Part shown: piece after piece, positions 51,272 through 60,947 of the stretch
Layout: the number at the start of each line of letters is the position of its first letter
How positions within the stretch are numbered: the first letter of the stretch is position 1
Assembly: GCF_021249405.1 (NCBI RefSeq)
Contig: NZ_CP089593.1
Span: 930,001 to 994,000, forward strand
Direction: 5' to 3'
Length of the DNA: 64,000 nt
Source: Halobacterium zhouii
Lineage (GTDB): Archaea; Halobacteriota; Halobacteria; Halobacteriales; Halobacteriaceae
The notes under the pieces: model-generated
What the model saw: only the letters and a program-made list of their open reading frames with translations
Databases searched by the model: none
What the model was told of the DNA's origin: nothing
Made by a program: the position numbers and the translations under genes

Positions 51272-52316
51272 ACGCGAATTCCTCGCCGCAACGGGCGTGA
51301 CTGGACTCGCTGCGAGCGCAGGGTGTGCTGGACTGCTGGAGACCCAGCGCGCGAACGTCGAACCCCCGCTTCCCGCGAACCGCCCGAACGCGGTCTACCT
51401 GCCGTCCCACACCGAGGGGATGAAGATGGTCGGCACGCAGTCGAAGGGCCGGTACCGGTGTGCGCTCTCGTACACCTTCCCGCATCGATTCTGGCTGGTG
51501 ACCAGGGAGGAGACCCAGCGCGTGGACGTGGCTGGCGACCTCCACCTGATGACGTCCGTGTGGGACGCCGAGGCCGGCGCGCTCGTCCCGGACGCGAGCC
51601 CGCAGATCGAACTCGTGGGTCCGGACGACAAACCGCGGTCGTTCGTCCCGTGGCAGATGCTCTCCCAGCCGATGGGCGTCCACCACGGCGACAACGTCGG
51701 CCTCGGCCCGGAGGGAACGTACGACGTGACGGTCAAGGCTGCGCCGTCCTCGACGCGCCGCACGACCGCGTCCGCGGCCTCGGGCGGCCCCATCGAGTTC
51801 TCCTTCTCCATGGACTACCGTCGGAGCGCACTCGAGGAACTGTCGTTCACTGACGTGCCGTCGAACCGGGAGGGGACGAAGGGAGCGGTCGACCCGATGG
51901 GGATGAAGCCGGTCCAGTTGTCCCAGGTCCCCGCAGCCGCCTCGTTCCCGATGTCCGTTCGCGGCACCGGAACAACGGGTGACGCCGACGTCGTCGTGGC
52001 GAGCGCGGACGAACGCGGCGAACTCGCCACCGGGAGCGACGAGTCGTACCTCGTCGCGTCGCTCCGCACGCCGTACAACCGCTTTGCGCTCCCCGCCGCG
52101 TCGCTCTCCGCGACCGTGACGCGGAACGGAGAGACGCGGCACTCGGGACCGCTCGTCGCAACCCTCGACAGCGAACTCGGCTACCACTACGCTGCCGCGG
52201 TGCCGTCGCTGGGCGACGCCGATGAGGTGACAGTCACCGTGGACGCGCCGCCCCAACTCACGCGCCACGAGGGGTACGAGACGGCGTTCTTCGGGATGGA
52301 CTCGGTGACGGTCTGA
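51264..52316 (+). CDS. Tat-exported P19/Tp34-like metal-binding protein (DUF7350-type)
   Basis: 350 residues from ATG 51264. The Tat lipoprotein signal MRRREFLAATGVTGLAASAG has the motif RRREFLA and ends in the lipobox Cys. The first half matches P19/Tp34 iron/copper-binding proteins: TEGMKMVGTQSKGRYRCALS, the VAGDLHLMTSVWDAEAG block with His and Met ligands, and PMGVHHGDNVGLGPEGTYDV. The second half is a further beta domain. With the upstream DyP-like protein and the divergent membrane protein it may form a metal-uptake set comparable in logic to EfeUOB or FetMP. Confidence 0.75.
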   Translation: MRRREFLAATGVTGLAASAGCAGLLETQRANVEPPLPANRPNAVYLPSHTEGMKMVGTQSKGRYRCALSYTFPHRFWLVTREETQRVDVAGDLHLMTSVWDAEAGALVPDASPQIELVGPDDKPRSFVPWQMLSQPMGVHHGDNVGLGPEGTYDVTVKAAPSSTRRTTASAASGGPIEFSFSMDYRRSALEELSFTDVPSNREGTKGAVDPMGMKPVQLSQVPAAASFPMSVRGTGTTGDADVVVASADERGELATGSDESYLVASLRTPYNRFALPAASLSATVTRNGETRHSGPLVATLDSELGYHYAAAVPSLGDADEVTVTVDAPPQLTRHEGYETAFFGMDSVTV

Positions 52317-52446
52317 GCGATCCAGTCGTCGCGGACGTCGAGCGAGCGGCGACGCTGATTGTCGCGGCCGCTGAGCGACGCCGGTGGCCGAGGCCGCTGA
52401 ATTTCAAACGCGTTTCATAAGTACCACTTCTCCGTCGGGCAGGGTG

Positions 52447-52812
52447 ATGGACGCCCCAGATCTCCAGGCGATCGACTGCATTCTGTACACTGTTCCGGAC
52501 GCTGAACTGGACGCGGCGAAAGAGGAGTTCGAGACTGTTCTCGGGCTGGACCGGGTCTGGGAACGAGACGGGCAGGTCGGCTACAAACTCGAACAGCACG
52601 CGGACGGCGTCGGTGAAATCGTGCTCTCGACGGACACAGACGTCCCCGACGGCCTGGTGCATTACCTCGTCGAGGACGCCGAACGTGCCATCGAGTACTA
52701 CGCCGACCACGACTACGAGGTCGTCCACGGACCAATCGACATCGGGGTCGGGACGGTTGCGACAGTCCAGAACTCGTGGGGTCACGAGTTCGAGATTATG
52801 GACCTCGAGTGA
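52447..52812 (+). CDS. Glyoxalase/VOC-fold protein
   Basis: 121 residues from ATG 52447 (MDAPDLQAIDCILYTVPDAE). Two beta-alpha-beta-beta-beta units typical of the vicinal-oxygen-chelate fold: LDAAKEEFETVLGLDRVWER, then HYLVEDAERAIEYYADHDYE and TVATVQNSWGHEFEIMDLE. Metal ligands are not clear, so enzymatic activity is uncertain. Confidence 0.8.
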   Translation: MDAPDLQAIDCILYTVPDAELDAAKEEFETVLGLDRVWERDGQVGYKLEQHADGVGEIVLSTDTDVPDGLVHYLVEDAERAIEYYADHDYEVVHGPIDIGVGTVATVQNSWGHEFEIMDLE

Positions 52813-53037
52813 GACGACTCCCAGCCCCTCTGGATTCTCGCCCCCGGGATTGGAAGATGTCTTCCGAATCGTGACTGTCGTCCACCCCTGGGCTGGTTTC
52901 TCGGTGACGTTCCACCTCTACTTCGAGGACGTCGAGACTGACTAGGAGACCGGCGAATGGCTGGTGGCCGAGGGCGAGCGAGTCTTCCCTTGACGAGGCG
53001 GCTTGCCACGAACGTGCCCATCCGCCTGCGTTCCGCT

Positions 53038-53046
53038 ACTCTTTAG
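53038..53046 (+). promoter_or_regulatory. Probable TATA element of hpt
   Basis: The sequence actctttag lies 23-31 bp before ATG 53069. Confidence 0.45.
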
Positions 53047-53068
53047 TCTGCGTTCTTGAATACACAGT

Positions 53069-53635
53069 ATGGAGCGACTTCGCGAGTCCTTCCAGGAGGC
53101 GCCCGTCATCGAGAAAGAAGGCGGCTACGAGTACGTCGTGCTCCCCATCAGCAACGGCGTGCCGATGCTCGAACCCGAACTGCTGCGCGAGGTCGTGGTC
53201 GGCGTCACGCGTGTCGCGGAACTCGCGGACGTCGACAAGATCGTCACCCCGGAAGCGATGGGCATCCACATTTCGACGGCTGTCAGCCTCCAGACCGACA
53301 TCCCGCTCACGGTCGTCCGCAAGCGGGAGTACGGCCTCCCCGGCGAGGTGTCTCTTCACCAGGAGACTGGGTACTCGGAGGGCGAGATGTACATCAACGA
53401 CGTCAACGAGGGCGACCGCGTGCTCGTCCTCGACGACCTGTTGTCGACGGGTGGCACGCTGCGAGCGCTCACCGACAGCCTCGACGACATCGGCGCGGAC
53501 GTCGCGGACGTCGTCGTCGTCATCCGGAAGGTGGGTTCCGAGAGCGCGATGGCGGACTCCCCCCACAACGTCACGTCGCTCGTCGATATCGAGGTCGCGG
53601 ACGGAGCGGTCACGGTCGTCGACGAGTACCGGTGA
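53069..53635 (+). CDS. hpt: Purine phosphoribosyltransferase (hypoxanthine/guanine type)
   Basis: 188 residues. It is a type I PRTase with the PRPP-binding loop [17 protein letters not shown] near residues 112-128 and the pyrophosphate loop region [16 protein letters not shown]. The [20 protein letters not shown] flexible loop resembles archaeal Hpt/Apt-like enzymes used in purine salvage. The exact base specificity is inferred from similarity only; a GfcR-like regulator is excluded by the absence of a DNA-binding domain. Confidence 0.85.
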   Translation: MERLRESFQEAPVIEKEGGYEYVVLPISNGVPMLEPELLREVVVGVTRVAELADVDKIVTPEAMGIHISTAVSLQTDIPLTVVRKREYGLPGEVSLHQETGYSEGEMYINDVNEGDRVLVLDDLLSTGGTLRALTDSLDDIGADVADVVVVIRKVGSESAMADSPHNVTSLVDIEVADGAVTVVDEYR

Positions 53636-53641
53636 CGGCAT

Positions 53642-53729
53642 CGCGGAGTGAGTCATCGTCGAACTGGTGAGTCACTGCTGGACTGGTGAGTTAACGCCGA
53701 ACCGGTGAGTCACCTCCGAATCGGTAAGG
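53642..53729 (+). repeat. Degenerate 19-20 bp tandem array after hpt
   Basis: About five imperfect copies of a unit close to cgaactggtgagtcact start near 53642, 53660, 53680, 53699 and 53717. The array follows the hpt stop directly and reaches towards the ABC exporter genes. Confidence 0.7.
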
Positions 53730-53837
53730 TGCCCGTTTGTGGGAAGTAAACGGCCTGTACTGCTGCCCTAGCGTTACTTGGCAGCGCGTCGTACTGGCGT
53801 ACGTGACCAGCGACCGCACCGACAACTTCTGGGAGCC

Positions 53838-54560
53838 ATGACCGGACCGTCGAACGCCGTCGAACTTTCGGCAGTGACGAAGACGTACCACGTCGGCCAA
53901 CCCGTACACGCGCTCCGAGACGTCTCGCTGTCGCTCCCGCGTGGGTCCTACACCGCCGTCATGGGGCCGAGTGGCTCCGGAAAGAGCACGCTGATGAACC
54001 TCGTCGGCTGCCTCGACACGCCGACATCGGGAGAGATCTTCGTGGACGACGAGGAGGTGTCGGGTCTCTCCGAGCGGGAGCGAACGTCGCTCCGCGGGCG
54101 CGAAATCGGATTCGTGTTCCAGACGTTCAACCTGATGCCGCGCCTCACCGCCGCGGAGAACGTCGCGCTCCCGATGGTGTTCCGGGGCGTCCCCCGTGAC
54201 GAGCGCGTGGCGCGAGCGCGCGTGCTGCTCAAGCGCGTAGGCATCGAGGGACGGGCGGACCACCGGCCGAACGAACTCTCGGGCGGGCAACGCCAGCGCG
54301 TCGCCATCGCCCGCGCGCTCGCGAACGACCCCACGCTCCTGCTCGCCGACGAACCCACCGGCAACCTCGACACCGACACCGGCGGGACCATCATGGACGC
54401 GTTCGCGGAACTCAACGCCGCCGGGAACACGGTGTTGCTCGTCACCCACGAGCGTCACATCGCGGAGCACGCCGACCGAATCGTCCACCTTCTCGACGGC
54501 GAACTCGAACGCGAGGAAGTCGTCGAACGACCGCGCCGAACCACGGGGGACGTGGCGTGA
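53838..54560 (+). CDS. ABC exporter ATP-binding protein (MacB/LolD type)
   Basis: 240 residues from ATG 53838 ([20 protein letters not shown]). Walker [10 protein letters not shown], signature [15 protein letters not shown], and Walker [12 protein letters not shown] are all intact. The LolD/MacB subfamily is indicated by the [20 protein letters not shown] segment. It pairs with the FtsX-type permease 35 bp downstream. Confidence 0.93.
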   Translation: MTGPSNAVELSAVTKTYHVGQPVHALRDVSLSLPRGSYTAVMGPSGSGKSTLMNLVGCLDTPTSGEIFVDDEEVSGLSERERTSLRGREIGFVFQTFNLMPRLTAAENVALPMVFRGVPRDERVARARVLLKRVGIEGRADHRPNELSGGQRQRVAIARALANDPTLLLADEPTGNLDTDTGGTIMDAFAELNAAGNTVLLVTHERHIAEHADRIVHLLDGELEREEVVERPRRTTGDVA

Positions 54561-54594
54561 CGCTGCGCGGCCAGCTGTCCGCGCTTCGGGGTGA

Positions 54595-55848
54595 GTGGGA
54601 GTGAACGCCTCGGAGAGTCTGCGGATGAGCCTTCGCGCTATCCGCGGCCACCGACTCCGCGCGGTGTTGACGACGCTCGGCATCGTCATCGGGGTCGCCG
54701 CCGTCATCACGTTCGTCACGCTCGGCGCGAGCCTGCAGACGGAGGTCGTCGGGGAGATCACCGGCGAACAGTCACCCGCGATGCAGGTGGTCTCGGGCCC
54801 GGCCTCGGACGGCCCGGGGATGTCCTTCGGCGGCAGCGGCCAGGCGGTGTTCACCGAACACGACGTCCGCGAACTCCACGACGTGCAGGGTGTCGCCGAG
54901 GTCATTCCGAGCGGTGGCGTCGCCATCTCGGGGATACGATACGGGAATCAGACGCTCGCGTACAACCGGTTCACGGCCACGACGCCGCCGTACTTCCGGT
55001 ACCAGACGACGGCCGTGTTCTCGAGCGGGGAGCCCTTCACGATGGGTGAGCGCGAACTCGTGTTGAACGAACCGGCGGCCACCCTGTTCGAGCGCAACGT
55101 CACGGCGGGAGACACCGTCACCATCGTCCGCCCGAACGGCGACACCGTGAACGCGACCGTGGCTGGAGTCGTGGAGGCCGCCACCGGTCCGTTCGACGAC
55201 TTCGCGGCGCCCCAGGTGTACGGGCCGGTCGATCCGTTCTACGACACGCGACTGCAGAGTCCGACGACGGGTGAACGACAGCGCGTCTACCCGACACTGA
55301 CGGTCATCGCTTCCGACTTCGGCATCATCCAACCCACCCAGGAGCGAGTGCTCGAGTACCTCCGCACGGAATCGGATGCGCGTCGCCTCACGCCGTCGGC
55401 GTACGAGTTCTCGGCGATAACGGCCCAGGACGTCGTCGACCAGGTGCTCTCCATCTTGGACACGTTCACGGCGTTCATCACGGGCGTCGCGGTCATATCG
55501 CTGGTCGTCGGCGCCATCGGCATCGCGAACATCATGCTCGTCAGCGTCACCGAGCGCACCCGCGAGATCGGCATCATGAAAGCCGTCGGCGCGCAGAACC
55601 GCGACGTCCTCGAGTTGTTCCTCGCGGAGGCTGTGATTCTCGGCTTCGTTGGTTCGATAGCGGGCGTGGTCGTCGGCGTGCTGGGTGGATACGCGGCCAC
55701 GCGGTACGTCGGACTGCCGATGACATTCCCGATCGTGTGGGCCGGCGTCGCCGTCGTCGTGGGGGTGGTCGTCGGCGTTGCAGCGGGCCTCTACCCGGCG
55801 TGGGACGCCGCTAGCACCGACCCGATCGACGCGCTCCGATACGAGTAG
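54595..55848 (+). CDS. FtsX-type ABC permease (MacB type)
   Basis: 417 residues from a GTG at 54595 (the alternative GTG at 54601 is equally possible). There is an N-terminal membrane helix (LRAVLTTLGIVIGVAAVITF), a large extracellular MacB-like periplasmic-core domain (about 55-265), and three C-terminal helices, with FtsX signatures GIANIMLVSVTERTREIGIM and KAVGAQNRDVLELFLAEAVI. It probably exports a lipid, peptide or other small molecule together with the preceding ATPase. Confidence 0.9.
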   Translation: MGVNASESLRMSLRAIRGHRLRAVLTTLGIVIGVAAVITFVTLGASLQTEVVGEITGEQSPAMQVVSGPASDGPGMSFGGSGQAVFTEHDVRELHDVQGVAEVIPSGGVAISGIRYGNQTLAYNRFTATTPPYFRYQTTAVFSSGEPFTMGERELVLNEPAATLFERNVTAGDTVTIVRPNGDTVNATVAGVVEAATGPFDDFAAPQVYGPVDPFYDTRLQSPTTGERQRVYPTLTVIASDFGIIQPTQERVLEYLRTESDARRLTPSAYEFSAITAQDVVDQVLSILDTFTAFITGVAVISLVVGAIGIANIMLVSVTERTREIGIMKAVGAQNRDVLELFLAEAVILGFVGSIAGVVVGVLGGYAATRYVGLPMTFPIVWAGVAVVVGVVVGVAAGLYPAWDAASTDPIDALRYE

Positions 55849-55893
55849 CGGGAACGTATCAGCGCCACAACTGCATGGTAATTCGTCGCAAGG

Positions 55894-55900
55894 CTTTTTC
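55894..55900 (+). promoter_or_regulatory. Probable TATA element of the pilus operon
   Basis: The sequence ctttttc lies 25-31 bp before ATG 55925 and supports that start over the longer frame beginning at 55778, which overlaps the permease gene. Confidence 0.45.
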
Positions 55901-55924
55901 TTGCAGGGTGGCCAGTACGTGGTA

Positions 55925-58900
55925 ATGGTCAGGGACACGTCCGGCGACGAGGGGGACGCCGGTGAACGAGCGGACGAGACATCGCCCGACGGTGGCGCGA
56001 CCGAGCCGTCGTCGGAGGACGCGACGAGCGCTACCGAGCAGTCCGACGTGGCGTTCGGGAGTAGCGACGCCCCCGCGGGCGAGTCGAGCGACGACGAGGC
56101 GAACGCCGACGCAGAGTCGAACGCCGACGAGTCAGCGGCGGACGAGCACGCCGAGCCCGATACCCCGCCGGAAGAGGAGGATGCCGAGTCCGAGACAGCA
56201 GGCGAGCACACGGAGTCCGAGACGGCGACGGAGGAGGACTCCGGCGCGACCGTCGGCGACTACACCTGGGTCGAGTATCTCGAGGAGTACCACGGCGAGC
56301 GCGACGCCGACCGCGTTCGCCAGGCACGCGACCGCGAACGCGAGGAGCAGGCCCACGAGGAGTCCGGCTGGAGCGACCCCGAACCGCCGTACCCCGACTG
56401 GGACGAACTCGCCGCGGACCCGCCCCAGCCAGACTGGGACGACGTCGACGCCGACCCCAGCGACGCGCTCGGCTTCCACCCCGAGGAGCGCGACGACGTC
56501 CTCGAAGACGCCATCACGGACGCGGTGAACTTCCAGGCGTACTTCGAGGAGTTCTGCAACCCCGAGACCACGCCCGTCGAGAAGGACGAGTGGCTGTGGG
56601 AGCATTACAAGCGCATCTACTACTACGACGAGGACGGGTCGCGGCCGCGCGACGACGACGGCGAGATAATCCGGTTCGATCAGGCGGAACACCTCGGCTT
56701 CCACCCCGAGAACCTCGAGGCGTGGCTCTCCGTGAAAGACGACGCAGCCGACGAGATGCTCGACCTCGAGGACGAGCGCACCGTGAACGTCAACCCGGAG
56801 ATTGACGAGGAGGCCTTTTTCTCGACGCTCGACGGCGAGACCACCATCGCGAACCGCTACGACCTCGAGAAGGCGGTGCCGATGGAGAAAAAGCGCCACT
56901 TCCGGGAGGTCGAGCGCTACTGGGTCAACGAGCCCTACTCGTTCGTCGTCATCTACCACTCTGAGCAGGAAAACGAGAAGAAGTACTACCTGGTCGAACC
57001 GTACCGCAACGCCATCGAGGAGGACCTCCAGGCGTTCCTCACGGACAAACTCCGCACCGCCATCAAGTACGCCAGCGACGAGGTGTTGACCGACGGCGAC
57101 GAGTCAGAGCGCCGCACCGTCATCGAGCGCGAGGCGCGCAAACTCCTCGACAGGTACGACCTCTACGACGACCCGGAGGACGCGGACGCGACACTGCTCG
57201 ACCGCCTGTTGGTCGCCATCGGCCAGCGCGGCCCCCTCGAGACGGACGTATCGTCGGGCCTCGACGGCATCATGGCCCGCCCCGAACCCGCCGTGCTCGC
57301 CGAGGACGCCGAGACACTCACCGAGTACCAGGTCGAGACGCTGTTGTACGTCCTCCAGCGGAACTTCGTCGGCTACGAACGCATCGATGGCGTGAAACAC
57401 GACATCAACGTCGAGGACATCTCGTGTGACGGCTACGACTCCCCGGTGTTCGTCTACCACACGGACTACGAGAACATCATCACGAACGTCCACCACGGCA
57501 AGGAGAGTCTCGACGACTTCGTCGTGAAACTCGCCCAGCGCTCCGGGAAGGGCATCTCGAAACGCCAGCCTCAGGTCGACGCCACGCTCCCGGACGGGTC
57601 GCGCGCCCAACTCACGCTCGGGAAGGAGGTGTCGGACCACGGCACGAACTACACCATCCGCCAGTTCAAGGACGTGCCGTTTACTCCTGTTGACCTCGTG
57701 AACTGGCAGACGTTCTCGCTCGACGAGATGGCGTTCCTCTGGCTCGCCATCGAATCCCACAAGAGCATCGTGTTCGCTGGCGGGACCGCGTCAGGGAAGA
57801 CGACGAGCCTGAACGCCGTCTCGCTGTTCATCCCGAGCAACACGAAGATCGTCTCCATCGAGGACACCCGGGAGGTCGAACTCCCGCAGCGCAACTGGAT
57901 CGCCTCCGTCACGCGTCCGAGTTTCGGCGAGGACGAGTCCGGTGACATCGACGAGTTCGACCTGCTGGAGGCCGCGCTCCGCCAGCGCCCGGACTACATC
58001 GTGATGGGCGAGGTGCGCGGCGAGGAGGGGCGAACGCTGTTCCAGGTGATGAGCACGGGACACACCACGTACACGACGTTCCACGCGGACAACGTCGGCG
58101 AGGTGCTCAAGCGCTTCACCACGGAGCCCATCAACGTCTCGAAGACGCTGTTCACCGCCCTCGACCTGGTCTCCATCCAGACCCAGACCAGGGTCCGCGG
58201 GCGGAAGGTCCGACGCAACCGCTCCATCACGGAGATCAACCGCTACGACGCGGAGAACGACGAGATCAACGTCAACGACGTGTTCCAGTGGGAGCCCGAG
58301 GACGACACCTACCGGCGGGCCTCGGACTCCTCGACGCTCGACCAGATCAAGTTCGACCGCGGGTGGTCCCAGGCGGAACTCGAGCGACAGATCGACGAGC
58401 GCCGCGTCATCCTCGCGTACCTCATCACGGAGGGACTCAACGAGTACGCGGAGGTCGCGGCGACCGCGCAGGCGTACATCAACGACTCGGAGACCATCCT
58501 CACGCTCGTCGCCAACGGCACCCTCTCCGACGCGCTCGCGGACCTCCGCGGGATGGAGAGCGTGCTCATCGACGTCGACGAGGACAAGGAGGAACTCGTG
58601 CCGCGCCCGGACCCCACCGACTCCGTCCGCGAGGAGGCCGAGTCCATCCTCGCGAACGCCCGCGACGGCGGTCTGCTCGCGGAGTACGAGGGCCGCACGC
58701 CGGACTCGCTGGCGGTGGCGCTCCAGCCGGACGACGACGGCAACGAGGACGTCGTCGTCTCCGAGGCAACAGACCTCCAGGAACTCGGCTTCGACCCTGC
58801 CGTCGAGTCGTCGACCGACGACGACACTGACGGGCCTTCGGACGACGTGACCGAGTCGGACGGGACCGAAGCGGACGCCCAGACCGAGAGAGACGAGTCC

Positions 58901-58936
58901 GGCGACGACGCCGTCGACGGGGGCGATGAGCCGTGA
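55925..58936 (+). CDS. pilB: Type IV pilus assembly/secretion ATPase PilB
   Basis: 1003 residues from ATG 55925 (MVRDTSGDEGDAGERADETS). A very acidic, low-complexity N-terminal arm (about 1-110) precedes the conserved domain, with repeated DALGFHPEERDDV and EHLGFHPENLEAW elements. The ATPase core holds Walker A GGTASGKTTSLNA near residue 620, the Asp box STKIVSIEDTREVELP, Walker B RPDYIVMGEVRGEEGRTLF and the His box MSTGHTTYTTFHADN. The acidic C-terminal tail is disordered-looking. It powers assembly of archaeal type IV pili. The length, about twice the bacterial norm, is typical of haloarchaeal PilB3-type proteins. Confidence 0.93.
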   Translation: MVRDTSGDEGDAGERADETSPDGGATEPSSEDATSATEQSDVAFGSSDAPAGESSDDEANADAESNADESAADEHAEPDTPPEEEDAESETAGEHTESETATEEDSGATVGDYTWVEYLEEYHGERDADRVRQARDREREEQAHEESGWSDPEPPYPDWDELAADPPQPDWDDVDADPSDALGFHPEERDDVLEDAITDAVNFQAYFEEFCNPETTPVEKDEWLWEHYKRIYYYDEDGSRPRDDDGEIIRFDQAEHLGFHPENLEAWLSVKDDAADEMLDLEDERTVNVNPEIDEEAFFSTLDGETTIANRYDLEKAVPMEKKRHFREVERYWVNEPYSFVVIYHSEQENEKKYYLVEPYRNAIEEDLQAFLTDKLRTAIKYASDEVLTDGDESERRTVIEREARKLLDRYDLYDDPEDADATLLDRLLVAIGQRGPLETDVSSGLDGIMARPEPAVLAEDAETLTEYQVETLLYVLQRNFVGYERIDGVKHDINVEDISCDGYDSPVFVYHTDYENIITNVHHGKESLDDFVVKLAQRSGKGISKRQPQVDATLPDGSRAQLTLGKEVSDHGTNYTIRQFKDVPFTPVDLVNWQTFSLDEMAFLWLAIESHKSIVFAGGTASGKTTSLNAVSLFIPSNTKIVSIEDTREVELPQRNWIASVTRPSFGEDESGDIDEFDLLEAALRQRPDYIVMGEVRGEEGRTLFQVMSTGHTTYTTFHADNVGEVLKRFTTEPINVSKTLFTALDLVSIQTQTRVRGRKVRRNRSITEINRYDAENDEINVNDVFQWEPEDDTYRRASDSSTLDQIKFDRGWSQAELERQIDERRVILAYLITEGLNEYAEVAATAQAYINDSETILTLVANGTLSDALADLRGMESVLIDVDEDKEELVPRPDPTDSVREEAESILANARDGGLLAEYEGRTPDSLAVALQPDDDGNEDVVVSEATDLQELGFDPAVESSTDDDTDGPSDDVTESDGTEADAQTERDESGDDAVDGGDEP

Positions 58937-60945
58937 GCACGGGGTCCCGCTCGTTCGGCGAGGGCGCGGACGCGCTCGCCGACGCGTTCTTCCCGCTGTA
59001 CAAGTGGGCGTTCTCCGAGCGCAGCGACTTCGTCGCGGACGTGGAGATCAAACTCGCGGAAGCTCGCATGGACGACCCCGTGGAGCTGTTCCTCTCACGG
59101 GCCATGGGCGTCGGGGCGCTCCTCGGTGTCGTCCTCTGGGTGCTCGGGCTCCTCGTCGGGTACGTGCTGTTCTACACGGGTGTGATCGCCACGGAGACGA
59201 TCATCGGCGTGCCCGTCCCGAACCAGGCGGTGTTGCGTTTCATCCAGGTCGTGAAGGTGCCCGCGCTCGTCATCGTCACCGGACTCGTCTCCGGAGTCGT
59301 CGGGTTCGCCACCGGCTTCGGCGCGCTCGTCAGCGTGCCGTACATGCGCTCGAGCGGACGCGAGCGGGAGATAAACATGCTGCTCCCGGACGCCGTCTCG
59401 TTCATGTACGCGCTGTCCATCGGCGGCCTGAACCAACTCGAGATCCTCGAGGCGATGGCGAAGGCCGACGACACCTACGGCGAGGTGTCCATGGAGTTCC
59501 GGAGCATCGTCCAGGAGACCGAGTACTTCGACACCGACTACCGGACGGCGATGCGGAACCGCTCCCTGGAGACCCCGAGTGACGAACTCGCGCAGTTCCT
59601 GACGGACATGCTCTCCATCGTCAACTCCGGCGGGGACATGACGGAGTTCCTCTCGGACAAGAAGGACAAGCACATGCGCACCGCCAAGCAACAACAGGAA
59701 CTCACCCTCGAGACCCTCGAACTGTTCGGCGAGATGTACATGACCCTCTCGCTGTTCCCGCTCCTCCTCATCATCATCCTCGTCATCATGCGGATGCTCG
59801 GGCAGGCCCAACTGCTCTTGCTCTACGTCACCGTCTACCTGCTCATCCCCATCGTTGGCGTGGGCTTTCTCGTGCTCGTCTCCACGGTCAAACAGGACGA
59901 CCCCGGCGACGGCTACCTCGACAGGAGCGGCGAGGGGCGGCGGGAACCCGGCCTGCTGAACCTCGGCCTCGTCGAGCGGTTCACCGGTGAACACGCCGTC
60001 TTCGACCGCGTGAAGAGTCGCGAAGGGACCCACGAGACAAAGGAGTTGTTCCGCCACCCCGCGATGTTCTTCCGGGACAACCCGCTGTTCACACTCGCGT
60101 TCACGGTGCCAGTGGCGCTCGTCGCCATCGTCAGCGCGGTACTCGGCGGCGTCGCCCCGACCACGCCAGACGGGATGATCGCGCGCCCCATCTGGGGGAC
60201 GTTCATCTACGCGTACTTCCCGCTGTACCTCGTCGGCGTTCCCCTCGCGGTGTTCCGCGAGTGGAACGTGCGCTCGCGGCGGCGCATCACGAACAAGCTC
60301 TCGGACAACCTCCGGAAGTTGTCGTCGGCGAACGACACCGGGATGACGCTCCTGGAGTCGATCAAGATGGTCTCGGAGACGTCCTCGGGGAAACTCGGCC
60401 GGGAGTTCGAGGTGATGCACGCGAAGGTGAACTACGGCACGAGTCTGCGGAGCGCGCTCGTCGAGTTCAACAACAAGTACCACATGCCGCGGCTCGCGCG
60501 CACGGTGAAGCTCATCACGAAGGCCCAGGAGGCGTCGAGCCAGATCACGTCCGTGCTCACGACCGCCGCCCAGGCCAGCGAGAACCAGGACGACATCGAG
60601 CGCGAGCGGCGTTCCCGGGCGCGGATGCAGGTCGTCATCATCCTGATGACGTACTTCACGCTGCTCGCGGTGATGGTCATCCTGAAGGTGAAGTTCCTCG
60701 GGACGATTGGCGGCCTGTCGGGGTCCGCGGGCGCCGCAGGCGGATCGAGCGGTCCGAGCAGTATGAGCCTCGGCGCGAACCTGAACGTCGAATTGCTCGG
60801 CGCGCTGTTCTTCCACGCGGTCACCGTCCAGGGCGTCCTCTCGGGGTTCATCGCGGGCTACATCCGTGACGCGAGTCTGCTCTCGGGCGTGAAGTTCGCC
60901 GTCGTGTTGCCGACCGTCGCGCTGTTCGCCTTCGCGTTCACGTGA
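58933..60945 (+). CDS. pilC: Type IV pilus inner-membrane platform protein PilC (TadC-like)
   Basis: 670 residues with a GTG start that overlaps the pilB stop by 4 bp. Two type II secretion F domains are separated by membrane helices: DAVSFMYALSIGGLNQLEIL with ILEAMAKADDTYGEVSMEF, and LSDNLRKLSSANDTGMTLLE with LARTVKLITKAQEASSQITS. About nine hydrophobic helices in all; the last includes LLGALFFHAVTVQGVLSGFI. It anchors the PilB ATPase at the membrane. Confidence 0.92.
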   Translation: MSTGSRSFGEGADALADAFFPLYKWAFSERSDFVADVEIKLAEARMDDPVELFLSRAMGVGALLGVVLWVLGLLVGYVLFYTGVIATETIIGVPVPNQAVLRFIQVVKVPALVIVTGLVSGVVGFATGFGALVSVPYMRSSGREREINMLLPDAVSFMYALSIGGLNQLEILEAMAKADDTYGEVSMEFRSIVQETEYFDTDYRTAMRNRSLETPSDELAQFLTDMLSIVNSGGDMTEFLSDKKDKHMRTAKQQQELTLETLELFGEMYMTLSLFPLLLIIILVIMRMLGQAQLLLLYVTVYLLIPIVGVGFLVLVSTVKQDDPGDGYLDRSGEGRREPGLLNLGLVERFTGEHAVFDRVKSREGTHETKELFRHPAMFFRDNPLFTLAFTVPVALVAIVSAVLGGVAPTTPDGMIARPIWGTFIYAYFPLYLVGVPLAVFREWNVRSRRRITNKLSDNLRKLSSANDTGMTLLESIKMVSETSSGKLGREFEVMHAKVNYGTSLRSALVEFNNKYHMPRLARTVKLITKAQEASSQITSVLTTAAQASENQDDIERERRSRARMQVVIILMTYFTLLAVMVILKVKFLGTIGGLSGSAGAAGGSSGPSSMSLGANLNVELLGALFFHAVTVQGVLSGFIAGYIRDASLLSGVKFAVVLPTVALFAFAFT

Positions 60946-60947
60946 CC

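Noticed and set aside
52813..53068. Possible short gene between the VOC protein and hpt
   Set aside because: A frame reading PSGFSPPGLEDVFRIVTVV is open only as an extension of a shadow of the VOC gene; I see no start and no family, so the 256-bp gap is left without a gene.
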